Positions 35,138-43,576 are shown, counted from the stretch's first letter. The stretch: DNA of 59,526 nucleotides from Zipacnadum sp036504235 (GCA_036504235.1 DASXVN010000012.1:1-59526), one strand, 5' to 3'. A program made the numbers and translations. The notes: generated by a model not told the origin, from the sequence alone.

Positions 35138-36178
35138 CTACTCCTCGGGCTCTTCCTCGCTTTGCAGGAGGCTGCCGATTTCGCGGGCGACGCACTCGAC
35201 GGCGGCCACGGCGCGATGATAGGACATGCGCAGGGGGCCCAGCACGGCGATGGCCCCCGGGTAGGAATGCGGGCCCCGGTAGGTCTGCGCCACCAGGCTG
35301 CAGTCCAGGAACCGCGTGGGACCCAGTTGCGAGCCGATCATGATACTGGTGCCGGGGGTGCGCAGGGCCCCGCGGAGCAGCGCCCACGGCGGACCCTCCT
35401 GGTTGAGCGCCGAGAGCAACTCGCGCAGGCGCGACTCGACCCGGAACTCCGGGCAACTGAACAGCCGGGTCGCCCCGTCCACGTACACGCGCTGCTCCTC
35501 GGCGGCGACCAGCAGCGACAGCAGGCTGGCGACGATCTCCGGGGGCAGATTGGCGGAGGCGGCCAGCGGCGCCACTTCCGCGCTGGCCAGGCCGTCAGCG
35601 CAGAGAACCGCGCCTACCGCGTCGCTCAGCGCCTGAATCTGTTCGCTACGCAGCGGCGACTCGACTTCCCAGAGCAGCTCGCGGCGGCCACTGGAGGCGG
35701 TCTCGAAACTCACCCGCAGCGCGCGCGCGCTAATGGGCGTCAGCGCAAAGCCGCGGAAAGCCACGGCGGGCGGCACCGGCTCGCTGGCCAGCGCGGCCTG
35801 CTCGGTGAGTTCGGACAACAGCCGCGCGGAGGTGCGCAGCAAAGAGGGGAGATCGGGGCCGCAGCGGGCCAGCTCGCCATGTACCCAGGTCTGCTCGCGG
35901 GAAAGCCGGACCGGGGAGGCGGTGAAGCGGCTAACATAGAGCTGATAGGCGCTCTCCGTGGGCACGCGCCCGGCGGAGGTGTGCGGCTTGCCCAGATAGC
36001 CCCGCCGCTCCATCTCCGCCATCTCATTGCGGATGGTCGCGCGACTAGCCGCCACCTGGTACTTCTCCTGAACCGTCTTGGAGGGTACGGGCGTGGCGGT
36101 CTCAATGTAGTCGCCGACTACCGCCATCAGGATGGCCTGCTGGCGCGGGGTGAGATCACTACCTGGTTGGGTGGTCAT
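35138..36178 (-). CDS. hrcA: HrcA heat-shock repressor
   Basis: The 346-residue HrcA protein normally binds CIRCE elements and keeps chaperone genes off at normal temperature. The N-terminal winged helix has RQQAILMAVVGDYIETATPV and SRATIRNEMAEMERRGYLGK. The latter part is the HrcA GAF-like domain with TSAGRVPTESAYQLYV and, near the C-terminus, GSQLGPTRFLDCSLVAQTYR and GAIAVLGPLRMSYHRAVAAV. Its transcript continues into the chaperonin gene and grpE. A canonical CIRCE (TTAGCACTC-N9-GAGTGCTAA) is not seen upstream, but an imperfect palindrome overlaps the predicted start of transcription. Confidence 0.94.
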   Translation of the reverse strand: MTTQPGSDLTPRQQAILMAVVGDYIETATPVPSKTVQEKYQVAASRATIRNEMAEMERRGYLGKPHTSAGRVPTESAYQLYVSRFTASPVRLSREQTWVHGELARCGPDLPSLLRTSARLLSELTEQAALASEPVPPAVAFRGFALTPISARALRVSFETASSGRRELLWEVESPLRSEQIQALSDAVGAVLCADGLASAEVAPLAASANLPPEIVASLLSLLVAAEEQRVYVDGATRLFSCPEFRVESRLRELLSALNQEGPPWALLRGALRTPGTSIMIGSQLGPTRFLDCSLVAQTYRGPHSYPGAIAVLGPLRMSYHRAVAAVECVAREIGSLLQSEEEPEE

Positions 36179-36191
36179 AAGAACCTCAGCA

Positions 36192-36210
36192 AGCGATTCC
36201 CAGAATCACT
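36192..36210. promoter_or_regulatory. Candidate operator of the hrcA operon (non-CIRCE)
   Basis: AGCGATTC-cca-GAATCACT is an inverted repeat with 7 of 8 matching pairs. It lies in the first nucleotides of the predicted hrcA transcript, an ideal place for autorepression. It does not match CIRCE or HAIR, so the binding protein is a guess (HrcA or HspR). Confidence 0.45.
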
Positions 36211-36221
36211 CTCCCTTTCGC

Positions 36222-36250
36222 AAGATAGCACCGGGGGGGGAGGCTGTCAA
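36222..36250 (-). promoter_or_regulatory. Promoter of the hrcA-chaperonin-grpE operon
   Basis: On the minus strand TTGACA (36250-36245) and TATCTT (36227-36222) are 17 nt apart. The start point would be near 36215, about 37 nt before the hrcA ATG. It is a housekeeping-type promoter, so heat induction would have to come from a repressor. Confidence 0.7.
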
Positions 36251-36268
36251 GGTGCGTGGGCAGTGGTC

Positions 36269-36389
36269 GCCGGCCTACCCCCCGGCCCCCTCCCTGAAGG
36301 GAGGGGGTGTACCGGAGCGATTCGGCGAGCTGTCGGCCTTGGTCGTTCCCCCCCTCCTGCCCGGAGTGGGGGTCGGGGGGTAGGCCGGC
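36269..36389. repeat. Family B paired palindromic repeat (REPIN-like)
   Basis: The left arm starts GCCGGCCTACCCCCCGGCCC and contains CCCCCTCCCT-ga-AGGGAGGGGG. The right arm, read from the other strand, starts GCCGGCCTACCCCCCGACCC. The two halves form an inverted pair around a 40-bp centre. It separates the divergent hrcA and efflux promoters and holds no gene. Confidence 0.75.
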
Positions 36390-36453
36390 TGCCGCTACCT
36401 TTCGCCTCCTCAAAACCATTCAGCGGAACAAACCTCCGGATATGTGCAAAGCG

Positions 36454-36482
36454 TTGACGCGTCCTTATCCAAGTGGTAGAAT
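36454..36482 (+). promoter_or_regulatory. Promoter of the efflux operon
   Basis: TTGACG (36454-36459) and TAGAAT (36477-36482) are 17 nt apart. Transcription should begin near 36489, about 62 nt before the AbrB-like gene. Confidence 0.8.
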
Positions 36483-36550
36483 CGCTTCGATTTATCATAC
36501 CGCTCATTTTCCTGGCATCGCGCAGGTCTGTCGCTAAGGAGAGAGGTAGC

Positions 36551-36799
36551 ATGGTGTCACCACACGATTTTCAGCATGCGTTCATGGGGTCGGTGACGGT
36601 CGGAGAGCGGGGGCAGGTGGTTATCCCGATCGCCGCACGCGAGAAATGTGGACTGGAGCCGGGAGACAAGCTGCTCGCCTTCGTGCATCCCTCGGGAGCG
36701 GGAGTCTTCCTGATGAAGCTGAGCGCGGCTGTGGACATGGCCGAGGCGTTCCAGATGCTGCTGCAAACGGGCTCTGACGCCGTCGAGGAGGATGAATAA
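36551..36799 (+). CDS. AbrB/SpoVT-like transition-state regulator
   Basis: The 82-residue protein carries the swapped-hairpin DNA-binding fold of the AbrB superfamily: VTVGERGQVVIPIAAREKCG followed by LEPGDKLLAFVHPSGAGVFL. A short C-terminal helix ends in acidic EEDE. GGAGAGAGG precedes ATG 36551; the frame open to 36473 lacks a site. Its stop overlaps the TolC start by one base (TAATG), so regulator and pump are co-translated. It probably autoregulates the operon. AbrB-fold proteins can also be antitoxins, but no toxin is adjacent. Confidence 0.88.
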   Translation: MVSPHDFQHAFMGSVTVGERGQVVIPIAAREKCGLEPGDKLLAFVHPSGAGVFLMKLSAAVDMAEAFQMLLQTGSDAVEEDE

Positions 36800-38163
36800 T
36801 GAGCACGATCACGCGCAAGGCTCTGCTGGCGGTCAGCCTGCTCGGCTTGACGGCGGGCATGGCGCTGGCCGCTGATCCGCCGGCGGCGCCCGTCGTGCCG
36901 GCTCCGGCGCCGGCGGTGAGCTCTCCTTTGGAGCTGACGCCGCTGCAGGCCGGCGAGGCGGCGGTGCTTGAGTCGCTGGATGTCCGCCAGGCCGAGGAGG
37001 CCGTGCGGCAGGCGCAGGCGCGGCAAGCGCAGGCGCAGGTGGGCAATCAGCCGACCGCCTCGATCGCGGCGCAACTGGGAGTTACCGGCCCGGTGACGAA
37101 GGTGACCTTCAACAACCAGACGATCTCGGTAGGTACGCCGCAGGTCGAGCAAGTGGTCATCCAGGTGGCCGTACCGGTTTACACCGGCGGGCGCGTGGAG
37201 TGGGCGGTGCGCGCGGCGGCGGCGGGCGTGAAGGCCAGCCGCACGGAGCTGGAAGTCACCCGGCGCGCCATCCGCGAGGCCGCGCTGGAGGCGGCTTACG
37301 GGGTGCTCCGCGCCTCGGAACTGGCCGGCGTGGCCGATCGGCAGGTGACCTCCAACCAGGCGCACCTGCGGATCGCCGAGGCCATGTTAAATGCGGGTAC
37401 CGTCGCCCAGTTTGAGGTCATTCAGGCGCAGACCGCGCTCTCGCAGGCGATTGGCGCCCAGATCGCAGCCCGGACCGCGGTGGACCAGGCGCTGGCTCAA
37501 CTACGCCAGATTTTGCAGCTTCCTCAGACCTTCCCCTTGCAGATAGTGTCCCCGGTGGCGCCCACCCAGCGCCCGGCGGGAGGCTTGGCCGACCTTATCG
37601 AGCAGAGCTGGACGCAGCGGCCGGAACTGACCGCCGCGGGCTTCCAGGTGCGGCGCGCGGAGGCCGGGATCTCTCTGGCACGGGCCAGCGACGCGATCTC
37701 GATGTCGCTGGGCGCCTCGACCTCCCGGGGCATGCCGAGTACCTTTACCACGGGCGAGAGCTGGCAGGTGGTTCTGTCGATCAATCAGCCGCTGCTGGAT
37801 GGCGGCGCCAAGCGCGCGGCCCTGGCCGACGCCCAGTCGCTGCTGCGCAGCGCCCAGATCGCTCTGGAGTCGCAGCGGCAGCAGATTGCCCTGCAGGTGA
37901 CGCAGCAGTACCTGGCCCTCGATCAGGCGACCCAGCAGTTGCAGGTCGCCGTGCAGGGCGTGGTGGAGGCGCGGGAGCGGCTGCGGGTTGCCAACGTCCG
38001 CTTTGGGGCGGGAGTGACTAACGGCGTCGAGGTGCTGGATGCCGAGGTGGCCCTGACCGCAGCGGAGGTCAGCGAGGTCAATGCGAACTACGATGTACAG
38101 ACGGCCCTGTATCGCCTGCAGCAGGCGCTGGGCCAGCCCCTGCAAGCGGAGGCAGCGAAATGA
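36799..38163 (+). CDS. TolC-family outer-membrane efflux channel
   Basis: The 454-residue exported protein forms the trimeric outer-membrane duct of a tripartite pump. A signal peptide (KALLAVSLLGLTAGMALA, cut before ADPP) is followed by a Pro/Ala stretch. Two OEP repeats follow: the first with DVRQAEEAVRQAQARQAQAQ, and the second with RPELTAAGFQVRRAEAGISL and ATQQLQVAVQGVVEARERLR. LRVANVRFGAGVTNGVEVLD is the standard TolC equatorial signature. The start overlaps the AbrB-like gene by 1 bp, and the end overlaps the adaptor by 4 bp (ATGA). It confirms an outer membrane. Confidence 0.92.
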   Translation: MSTITRKALLAVSLLGLTAGMALAADPPAAPVVPAPAPAVSSPLELTPLQAGEAAVLESLDVRQAEEAVRQAQARQAQAQVGNQPTASIAAQLGVTGPVTKVTFNNQTISVGTPQVEQVVIQVAVPVYTGGRVEWAVRAAAAGVKASRTELEVTRRAIREAALEAAYGVLRASELAGVADRQVTSNQAHLRIAEAMLNAGTVAQFEVIQAQTALSQAIGAQIAARTAVDQALAQLRQILQLPQTFPLQIVSPVAPTQRPAGGLADLIEQSWTQRPELTAAGFQVRRAEAGISLARASDAISMSLGASTSRGMPSTFTTGESWQVVLSINQPLLDGGAKRAALADAQSLLRSAQIALESQRQQIALQVTQQYLALDQATQQLQVAVQGVVEARERLRVANVRFGAGVTNGVEVLDAEVALTAAEVSEVNANYDVQTALYRLQQALGQPLQAEAAK

Positions 38164-39887
38164 AACTAAGCGCGAAGACCCTGATCATCCCCCTGGGCGT
38201 GGCGGCGCTGCTGGCGGCCGGACTCGGCTGTGGCCGTAGCAAGCCGGCCGCGACCACGGCGACCGCCCGGCTGACTCCGGTTTTGGTCCAGGCGGCCACG
38301 CGGGGCTCGCTCCAGAACGAGCTGACCCTCACCGGCACCGCCGCCGCCAATCGCGACAGCACGCTCAATGCGGAGATCGCCGGCTCCATCTCCGGGGTCT
38401 ACGTGAATGTGGGGGACCGGGTGCGGGCGGGACAGCCTCTGGTGCAGCTAGACACGGCGCTGACCGCGGCACAACTGGCCCAGGCCACCGCGAGCGTGCG
38501 GTCAGCCCAGGCGCGTAGCGGGCAGGCCAACGTCAACGTCAAGCTCACCGACGAGTCCACCCGGATCGCGGTGCAGCAGGCCGAAGTGGGCGTTGATTCC
38601 GCCCAGCAGCAGTTCAAGCGGGCGCAGGCCAACTACGACCTGACGCGCAGCTCAGTGGAGAACGGCATTCAGCAGGCGCAGACGGGGGTCAACTCCGCCC
38701 AGGCCTCGCTGCGGGACATCCGCGCCGGGTCGCGGGCCCAGGAGATCGCCTCCGCGCAGGCCAACGTGGACCAGGCGGCCGCCGCCGCCGCGCTGGCGCA
38801 CAGTGACCTCAAGCGCAATCAGAGTCTCTTGGACGCGGGCGCTATCTCGGCGCAGCAAGTCGAGACGGCGCGTACCAACGCGACGCTGGCCGACGCGCGA
38901 CTCGCGCAGGCCAAGCAGGCGCTGAGTCTGGCCCAGGAGGGCGCGCGCACCGAACAGGTGCGGCTGGCCGAGCTAAGTGTGCAGCAAGCGCTGCAGTCCC
39001 AGCAACTGGCCGAGTCGCGCCGGGATCAGATTGTCGTGGCGCAGCGCGACGTGAATAGCGCCCAGGCCGGGCTGACCAACGCGCAGCAGGCCCTCAGTCT
39101 GGCGCGCTCCCAGCGCCAGCAGGTGGCCATGCAGCAGCAGGAGGCGGCCGCCGCCGGCGCCGCCGTGGGTCAGGCGCGGGCCGGGGAGCAGTATAGCCGC
39201 GCCTCGCTGAGCAAGTTCGTCATTCGCGCTCCCTTCGACGGGGAGGTCGCCGAGAAGCTGATTGAGCGCGGGCAGGGCGCCGGTGTCGCCACGCCGCTGA
39301 TCCGCGTAGTCAACGTGCAGCCGATCAAGGTGCAGGCGCAGGTCAGCGAGCTACAGATCGCGGGCCTCAAGGTGGGGGAAACCGCGCGGGTGACCGTGGA
39401 TGCCTTGCCCGGACGGATCTTCGCCGGTCGCATCGCCCGGATCAGTCCCGCGACGAATCTGAACCAACGCCTCTACACCGTGGAGGTCAACGTGGACAAC
39501 GCGCAGCGCCTGATCAAGCCGGGGATGTTCTGCCGGGTGCAACTGGTGCTGCAGCAGCTCCATGACGTGGTCATCATCCCGCGCGACGCCCTGGTGGAGA
39601 GTGGCGACCAGCGGATGGTCTACGTGGTCCAGGACGGCAAGGTCGCAGTGCGCCCGGTGGAGATCGGCGCTTCCAGCAACAGCCAGGTGCAGGCCGTGTC
39701 CGGCGTGCAGCCCGGCGATCAGCTCATCATCTCCGGCCAGAGCCTGCTCGCCGCGGGCCAGGCGGTCCAGCCGCAGGGGGCCTCCGCTACGCCGCTGCCG
39801 ACGGAGCAGGAGGCCGCCAAGGCGGGCCTGTCCAACGGCGCGGCCCCTTCGGCCGCGGCCCCGACCGCCGCGCCCCCGGGGCGCTAG
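38160..39887 (+). CDS. Periplasmic adaptor (HlyD/AcrA family) with a very long alpha-hairpin
   Basis: The 575-residue membrane-fusion protein links the RND pump to the TolC channel. The N-terminus has a hydrophobic segment and Cys24 in AAGLGCGRSK, a possible but imperfect lipobox. The first lipoyl half ends at GDRVRAGQPLVQLD, and the second begins KFVIRAPFDGEVAEKLIERG. Between them (about 98-352) lies a helical region of some 255 residues rich in Ala, Gln and Ser, several times longer than AcrA's hairpin. It has repeated motifs RAGSRAQEIASAQ and QEGARTEQVRLAE. The beta-barrel and membrane-proximal domains follow. A Pro/Ala-rich tail ends the protein. The long hairpin may bridge a wide periplasm. 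Confidence 0.9.
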   Translation: MKLSAKTLIIPLGVAALLAAGLGCGRSKPAATTATARLTPVLVQAATRGSLQNELTLTGTAAANRDSTLNAEIAGSISGVYVNVGDRVRAGQPLVQLDTALTAAQLAQATASVRSAQARSGQANVNVKLTDESTRIAVQQAEVGVDSAQQQFKRAQANYDLTRSSVENGIQQAQTGVNSAQASLRDIRAGSRAQEIASAQANVDQAAAAAALAHSDLKRNQSLLDAGAISAQQVETARTNATLADARLAQAKQALSLAQEGARTEQVRLAELSVQQALQSQQLAESRRDQIVVAQRDVNSAQAGLTNAQQALSLARSQRQQVAMQQQEAAAAGAAVGQARAGEQYSRASLSKFVIRAPFDGEVAEKLIERGQGAGVATPLIRVVNVQPIKVQAQVSELQIAGLKVGETARVTVDALPGRIFAGRIARISPATNLNQRLYTVEVNVDNAQRLIKPGMFCRVQLVLQQLHDVVIIPRDALVESGDQRMVYVVQDGKVAVRPVEIGASSNSQVQAVSGVQPGDQLIISGQSLLAAGQAVQPQGASATPLPTEQEAAKAGLSNGAAPSAAAPTAAPPGR

Positions 39888-39945
39888 GCAGGGCCGTACC
39901 GTTTTCGCCCAAAAGAAGTTTGTGACTGACTAGGGGATAAACCTT

Positions 39946-42900
39946 ATGTGGCTAACTCGTCTCGCCATTAATCGCCGTGTGACCATCGCCATGGTGATCC
40001 TGGGGATCATGCTCATGGGGTTGGTGGGCTATACCCGCATGCCTTGGGACCAGTTCCCCAAGGTGGACTTCCCCTACATCTTCATCACCATGCCCTACCC
40101 GGGCGCGGGTCCGGAAGAGGTGGAGCAGGGGGTAGTCAAGCCCGTCGAGGACCAGGTCAGCATCATCAACAAGGTCAAGAAAGTGACCTCGACCTGTCGC
40201 GAAGGCGTGGGCACCGTCTCCATTCAGTTTGAGTATGGCACCAACCTGGACGCGGCCGCCTCGGACGTGCGGGACGCCGTGGACCGGGCTCGGGTCAGCT
40301 TTCCCACCGATGTCACCGACCCGCCCCAGCTTCTGAAGCTGAACATCAGCGCGCTACCGGTCATGCGCATCGGCATCGTAGCCCAACGCGACCCGCGTGA
40401 CCTCTACCGGCTGGTGGACGATAAGATCAAGCCGGTCCTGGGGCAGATTCCCGGGGTCGCCTCCGTGGCCGTCACCGGCGGCGCCAAGCGCGAGATCCAG
40501 ATCCGCGTGGATCGCCAGCGACTGGACGCGGTGGGGCTGACCCTCAGCCAGCTCTCCAAGTACCTGGCGGCCTCCAACCTCAAGCTGCCTGCCGGTGACC
40601 TCAAGGAAGGCCTGCGCAGCTACACCGTCCGCGTGATGGGCGAGTTCGCGGGTATGGACGAGATTCGGGCCCTGCGCCTCCCCACGCCGAACGGGGGTCT
40701 GGTGCGCGTGGACAGCCTCGCCCAGGTGCTGGACACCAGCGTGGAGCCGGAGACCATCGCCCGGATTGACGGCCAGCCCTCGGTGGGCATCGCCATCCAG
40801 AAGCAGTCCGACGCCAACACCGTCCAGGTCTGCGACGCGGCTCGCGCGGCGCTGGAGAAGCTGACCGGGACGGAGGGCAAGCCCGGTCTACTGCCCGCGG
40901 ACGTCAAGTCCATCATCGCCGAGGATTCCTCGGACAAGGTGCGCGAGTCCATCTTCGACGTGCTCAGCGCCTTGCGCGATGGCGCGATTCTCGCCTCGCT
41001 GATCGTCTTCTTGTTCCTGCATAATGTCCGCGCCACCATCATCGTGGCCTTGGCGATCCCCACCTCCATCATCTGCACCTTCCTGCCCATCGGGATGGGT
41101 TTCGCCTTCAGCCTGAACATGATGGTGCTCCTGGGCTTAGCACTCTCGGTAGGTATTCTGATTGATGACTCAATTGTAGTGCTGGAAAACGTCCAACGCC
41201 ACCTTAATAGCGGAGAAACCCCAACGGCCGCGGCCTACAATGGACGTTCCGAGATCGGGGCGGCCGCCGTGGCCATCACCATGGTGGACGTCGTGGTCTT
41301 TGTGCCGATCGCCTTAATGGGCGGCATCGTCGGCCAGTTCTTCTACGCCTTTGGCCTGACGGTAGCCACCTGTACGCTGTTTTCGCTGATGGTCTCGTTT
41401 ACCTTGACGCCCTCGCTGGCCTCCTGGTGGTTCGTGCGGATCGACAAGCTGGCGTCGGCGCACGGCTGGTTCCAGCGCGGGGTGCAATGGTTCTTCGACG
41501 GCTGGGACCACAACTTCAGCCGCCTGGAGCGGCGCTACCGCGTCGTGCTCTCCGCGGCGGTCCACCATCCGTGGATCACGGTGGGCGTCGCCTACACCGT
41601 GCTGATCTTCGCCTTTGTCTTCATCTTCAGCAACCTGGGCGGCGGCATGTTCCCGGTCAGCGACAGCGGCCGGGTGGCCGTTGACGTAGAGGCCTCCCCG
41701 GGAACGCGGCTGGCCCAGACCGACCGCATCTTGCGGATCATAGAGCAGCGGCTCTCGGATCGTCAGAAGTATCCGGAGATTGTCAACATGACCGCCACCG
41801 CCGGCCAGGGCTCGGGCGGGGCCTTCGGCGGAGGGGACGCGGGCGGCCAGTATGGGTACGTCTTCCTCGAAATGAGCAAGCGGCACGCTCGCGTGTCGGC
41901 GGGGCAGCGCAGCGACGACCAGTTGGCCGTGCAGTTGCGCCAGGACCTGGCCGACATTCCCGGGGCGACCATCCGGTCCAATACGGTGGCCGGTATGGGC
42001 GGGGGCGGCGCTCCCATCCAGCTCGACCTGATGGGGGACAACCTGGACGAACTGGGACGCGTGGCCCAGGACCTGGCCCGCAAGCTCGCCGAGATTCCCG
42101 GTCTGCGCTACGTGGATACCTCCTCCAAGCCGGGGCGGCCCGAGGTGCAGTTGCGGGTCAACCGCGAGCGGCTGACGGAGTTGGGACTGACGCTGGGCGA
42201 CGTGGCCGCCAACCTGCGCGGCGCCTATAGCGGCACCACCGAGACCAAGTACCGGGACGCGGGCGACGTCTACGACCTGCGCGTGGAGGCCAGTGACCAG
42301 GATACGAGCAAGGTCACGGACGTGCCCGACGCCCTGGTCGGCGTGTCGCCGAGCGGGCAAGTGGTGCGGGTGCGGGACATCGCGGCCGTCGTCATGAGCA
42401 CGGGACCCAGCCGCATCGACCGCCTCAACCGGCAGCGGGAAGTGGCGGTTACCGCCTACAACGACTCCGACGTGATCAGCATCAGCGTGGCCACGACCAA
42501 GATCAACGCGTTACTCGACAAGGCCCAGATGGGCGGCGTCACCAGTTCCTGGGGCGGAGATGTCGAGATGTTCCAGGAGTCCTTCCGCAACCTGTTTGGC
42601 GCGCTGGCCCTGGCGATCATCTTGATCTACATGCTGACCGCGGCCCTGTACAACTCGGTCCTGGAGCCGTTCAACATCTTGTTCAACCTGCCGGTAGCCA
42701 TGGTTGGCGCCGGTCTGGGCCTGCTCATCTGTCACATGCAGCTCACGATCATCTCCATGATCGGGATCATCATGCTCATCGGTATCGTGGGCAAGAACTC
42801 GATTCTGGTGGTGGACTACGCCAATACGCTCCGCAAACGCGGCCTGCCCCGCACCGAGGCGCTGATCACCGCGGGGCCCCACCGGATGAAGCCGGTCTTG

Positions 42901-43185
42901 ATGACCTCGATCGCGACCATCGGCGGCATGTTGCCGACCGCCTTGGCGGTCAATGAAGGCAGCGAGTTCCGCGCGCCGATGGCGGTGGCGGTCATCTTCG
43001 GACTGGCCCTGGCGACCGGGGTCTCGCTACTGCTGGTACCGGCCACCTACGTCATCTGGGACAACCTGGGCGAACTGGCCGGGCGCCTGGGGCACCGGCT
43101 CATTGGGGGGCACAAGCCGGCCGCGGAGCCTCCGCCGCCGCCCCCGAGTGGGGACAGCACCAACCCCGGGGAGGGATTGTTCTAA
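39946..43185 (+). CDS. RND-family (HAE-type) efflux transporter
   Basis: The 1079-residue inner-membrane pump is a proton-driven exporter of the AcrB/MdtB kind. It starts MWLTRLAINRRVTIAMVILG, the usual first span. LSVGILIDDSIVVLENVQRH in the fourth span holds the two Asp of the proton relay. The two large periplasmic loops and twelve spans are present. The second half has GIVGKNSILVVDYANTLRKR. The hydrophilic and hydrophobic HAE1 character (double Asp, no CzcA DFG region) suggests organic substrates, and the actual substrate is unknown. It begins 58 bp after the adaptor and its stop overlaps the PII-like gene by one base. Confidence 0.93.
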   Translation: MWLTRLAINRRVTIAMVILGIMLMGLVGYTRMPWDQFPKVDFPYIFITMPYPGAGPEEVEQGVVKPVEDQVSIINKVKKVTSTCREGVGTVSIQFEYGTNLDAAASDVRDAVDRARVSFPTDVTDPPQLLKLNISALPVMRIGIVAQRDPRDLYRLVDDKIKPVLGQIPGVASVAVTGGAKREIQIRVDRQRLDAVGLTLSQLSKYLAASNLKLPAGDLKEGLRSYTVRVMGEFAGMDEIRALRLPTPNGGLVRVDSLAQVLDTSVEPETIARIDGQPSVGIAIQKQSDANTVQVCDAARAALEKLTGTEGKPGLLPADVKSIIAEDSSDKVRESIFDVLSALRDGAILASLIVFLFLHNVRATIIVALAIPTSIICTFLPIGMGFAFSLNMMVLLGLALSVGILIDDSIVVLENVQRHLNSGETPTAAAYNGRSEIGAAAVAITMVDVVVFVPIALMGGIVGQFFYAFGLTVATCTLFSLMVSFTLTPSLASWWFVRIDKLASAHGWFQRGVQWFFDGWDHNFSRLERRYRVVLSAAVHHPWITVGVAYTVLIFAFVFIFSNLGGGMFPVSDSGRVAVDVEASPGTRLAQTDRILRIIEQRLSDRQKYPEIVNMTATAGQGSGGAFGGGDAGGQYGYVFLEMSKRHARVSAGQRSDDQLAVQLRQDLADIPGATIRSNTVAGMGGGGAPIQLDLMGDNLDELGRVAQDLARKLAEIPGLRYVDTSSKPGRPEVQLRVNRERLTELGLTLGDVAANLRGAYSGTTETKYRDAGDVYDLRVEASDQDTSKVTDVPDALVGVSPSGQVVRVRDIAAVVMSTGPSRIDRLNRQREVAVTAYNDSDVISISVATTKINALLDKAQMGGVTSSWGGDVEMFQESFRNLFGALALAIILIYMLTAALYNSVLEPFNILFNLPVAMVGAGLGLLICHMQLTIISMIGIIMLIGIVGKNSILVVDYANTLRKRGLPRTEALITAGPHRMKPVLMTSIATIGGMLPTALAVNEGSEFRAPMAVAVIFGLALATGVSLLLVPATYVIWDNLGELAGRLGHRLIGGHKPAAEPPPPPPSGDSTNPGEGLF

Positions 43186-43496
43186 TGGCAACGGACGAGC
43201 AGCAAGCGCACAGTCTGGTCATGCTGATCCTGGACCAGAGCGTCGAGGGCGAGGCGGAAGAGGCCTTGGCGGATATGGGGCTCAACCATTTCACCAAGTT
43301 GGCGGATGTGGCGGGAGCGGGCGAGACCGGCCCCCGCCAGGGCGACCCGATTTGGCCGGGGCTCAACACCGTGATGCTCATCTACATGCCCAGCGACCAG
43401 ATTCCGGCCGTTGTCGAGCGGCTGCACGCCATTCGCGACAGCTACCCCATCACGCCGGGCATGAAGTTCATCGTTACCCCCGCCGTGATGTACTGA
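43185..43496 (+). CDS. PII-like small protein translationally coupled to the RND pump
   Basis: The 103-residue protein appears to be a ferredoxin-fold PII-like protein (PG0823/DUF3240-like). The start SLVMLILDQSVEGEAEEALA is a beta1-alpha1 pattern. A loop with GAGETGPRQGDPIWPGLNTV corresponds to the PII T-loop position, then MLIYMPSDQIPAVVERLHAI and SYPITPGMKFIVTPAVMY complete the fold. The ATG overlaps the pump stop (TAATG), so the two are made together. Small PII-like or DUF3240 proteins near cation RND pumps are known, and a sensor or gate role is inference. A perfect terminator follows. Confidence 0.75.
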   Translation: MATDEQQAHSLVMLILDQSVEGEAEEALADMGLNHFTKLADVAGAGETGPRQGDPIWPGLNTVMLIYMPSDQIPAVVERLHAIRDSYPITPGMKFIVTPAVMY

Positions 43497-43520
43497 GCGC
43501 CCGGACCACGGTCAAAAAGA

Positions 43521-43552
43521 AACGCCGGCGAGAAGCTCTCGCCGGCGTTTTT
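43521..43552. terminator. Intrinsic terminator of the efflux operon
   Basis: AACGCCGGCGAGA (43521-43533) pairs perfectly with TCTCGCCGGCGTT (43537-43549) around AGC, followed by TTTTTG. An A-run before the stem makes it usable by the convergent lipoprotein gene too. Confidence 0.92.
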
Positions 43553-43576
43553 GTGTCTAGGGAAAAGCGCGTCGCC

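Noticed and set aside
36200..36232. Possible CIRCE element upstream of hrcA (AATCACTC ... GATAGCACC)
   Set aside because: Only the left arm weakly matches TTAGCACTC, and the right arm does not match GAGTGCTAA; the GATAGCACC piece is in the wrong orientation.
36551..36799. AbrB-like protein as the antitoxin of a toxin-antitoxin pair
   Set aside because: No toxin frame is adjacent; the next gene, overlapping by one base, encodes a TolC-type channel.
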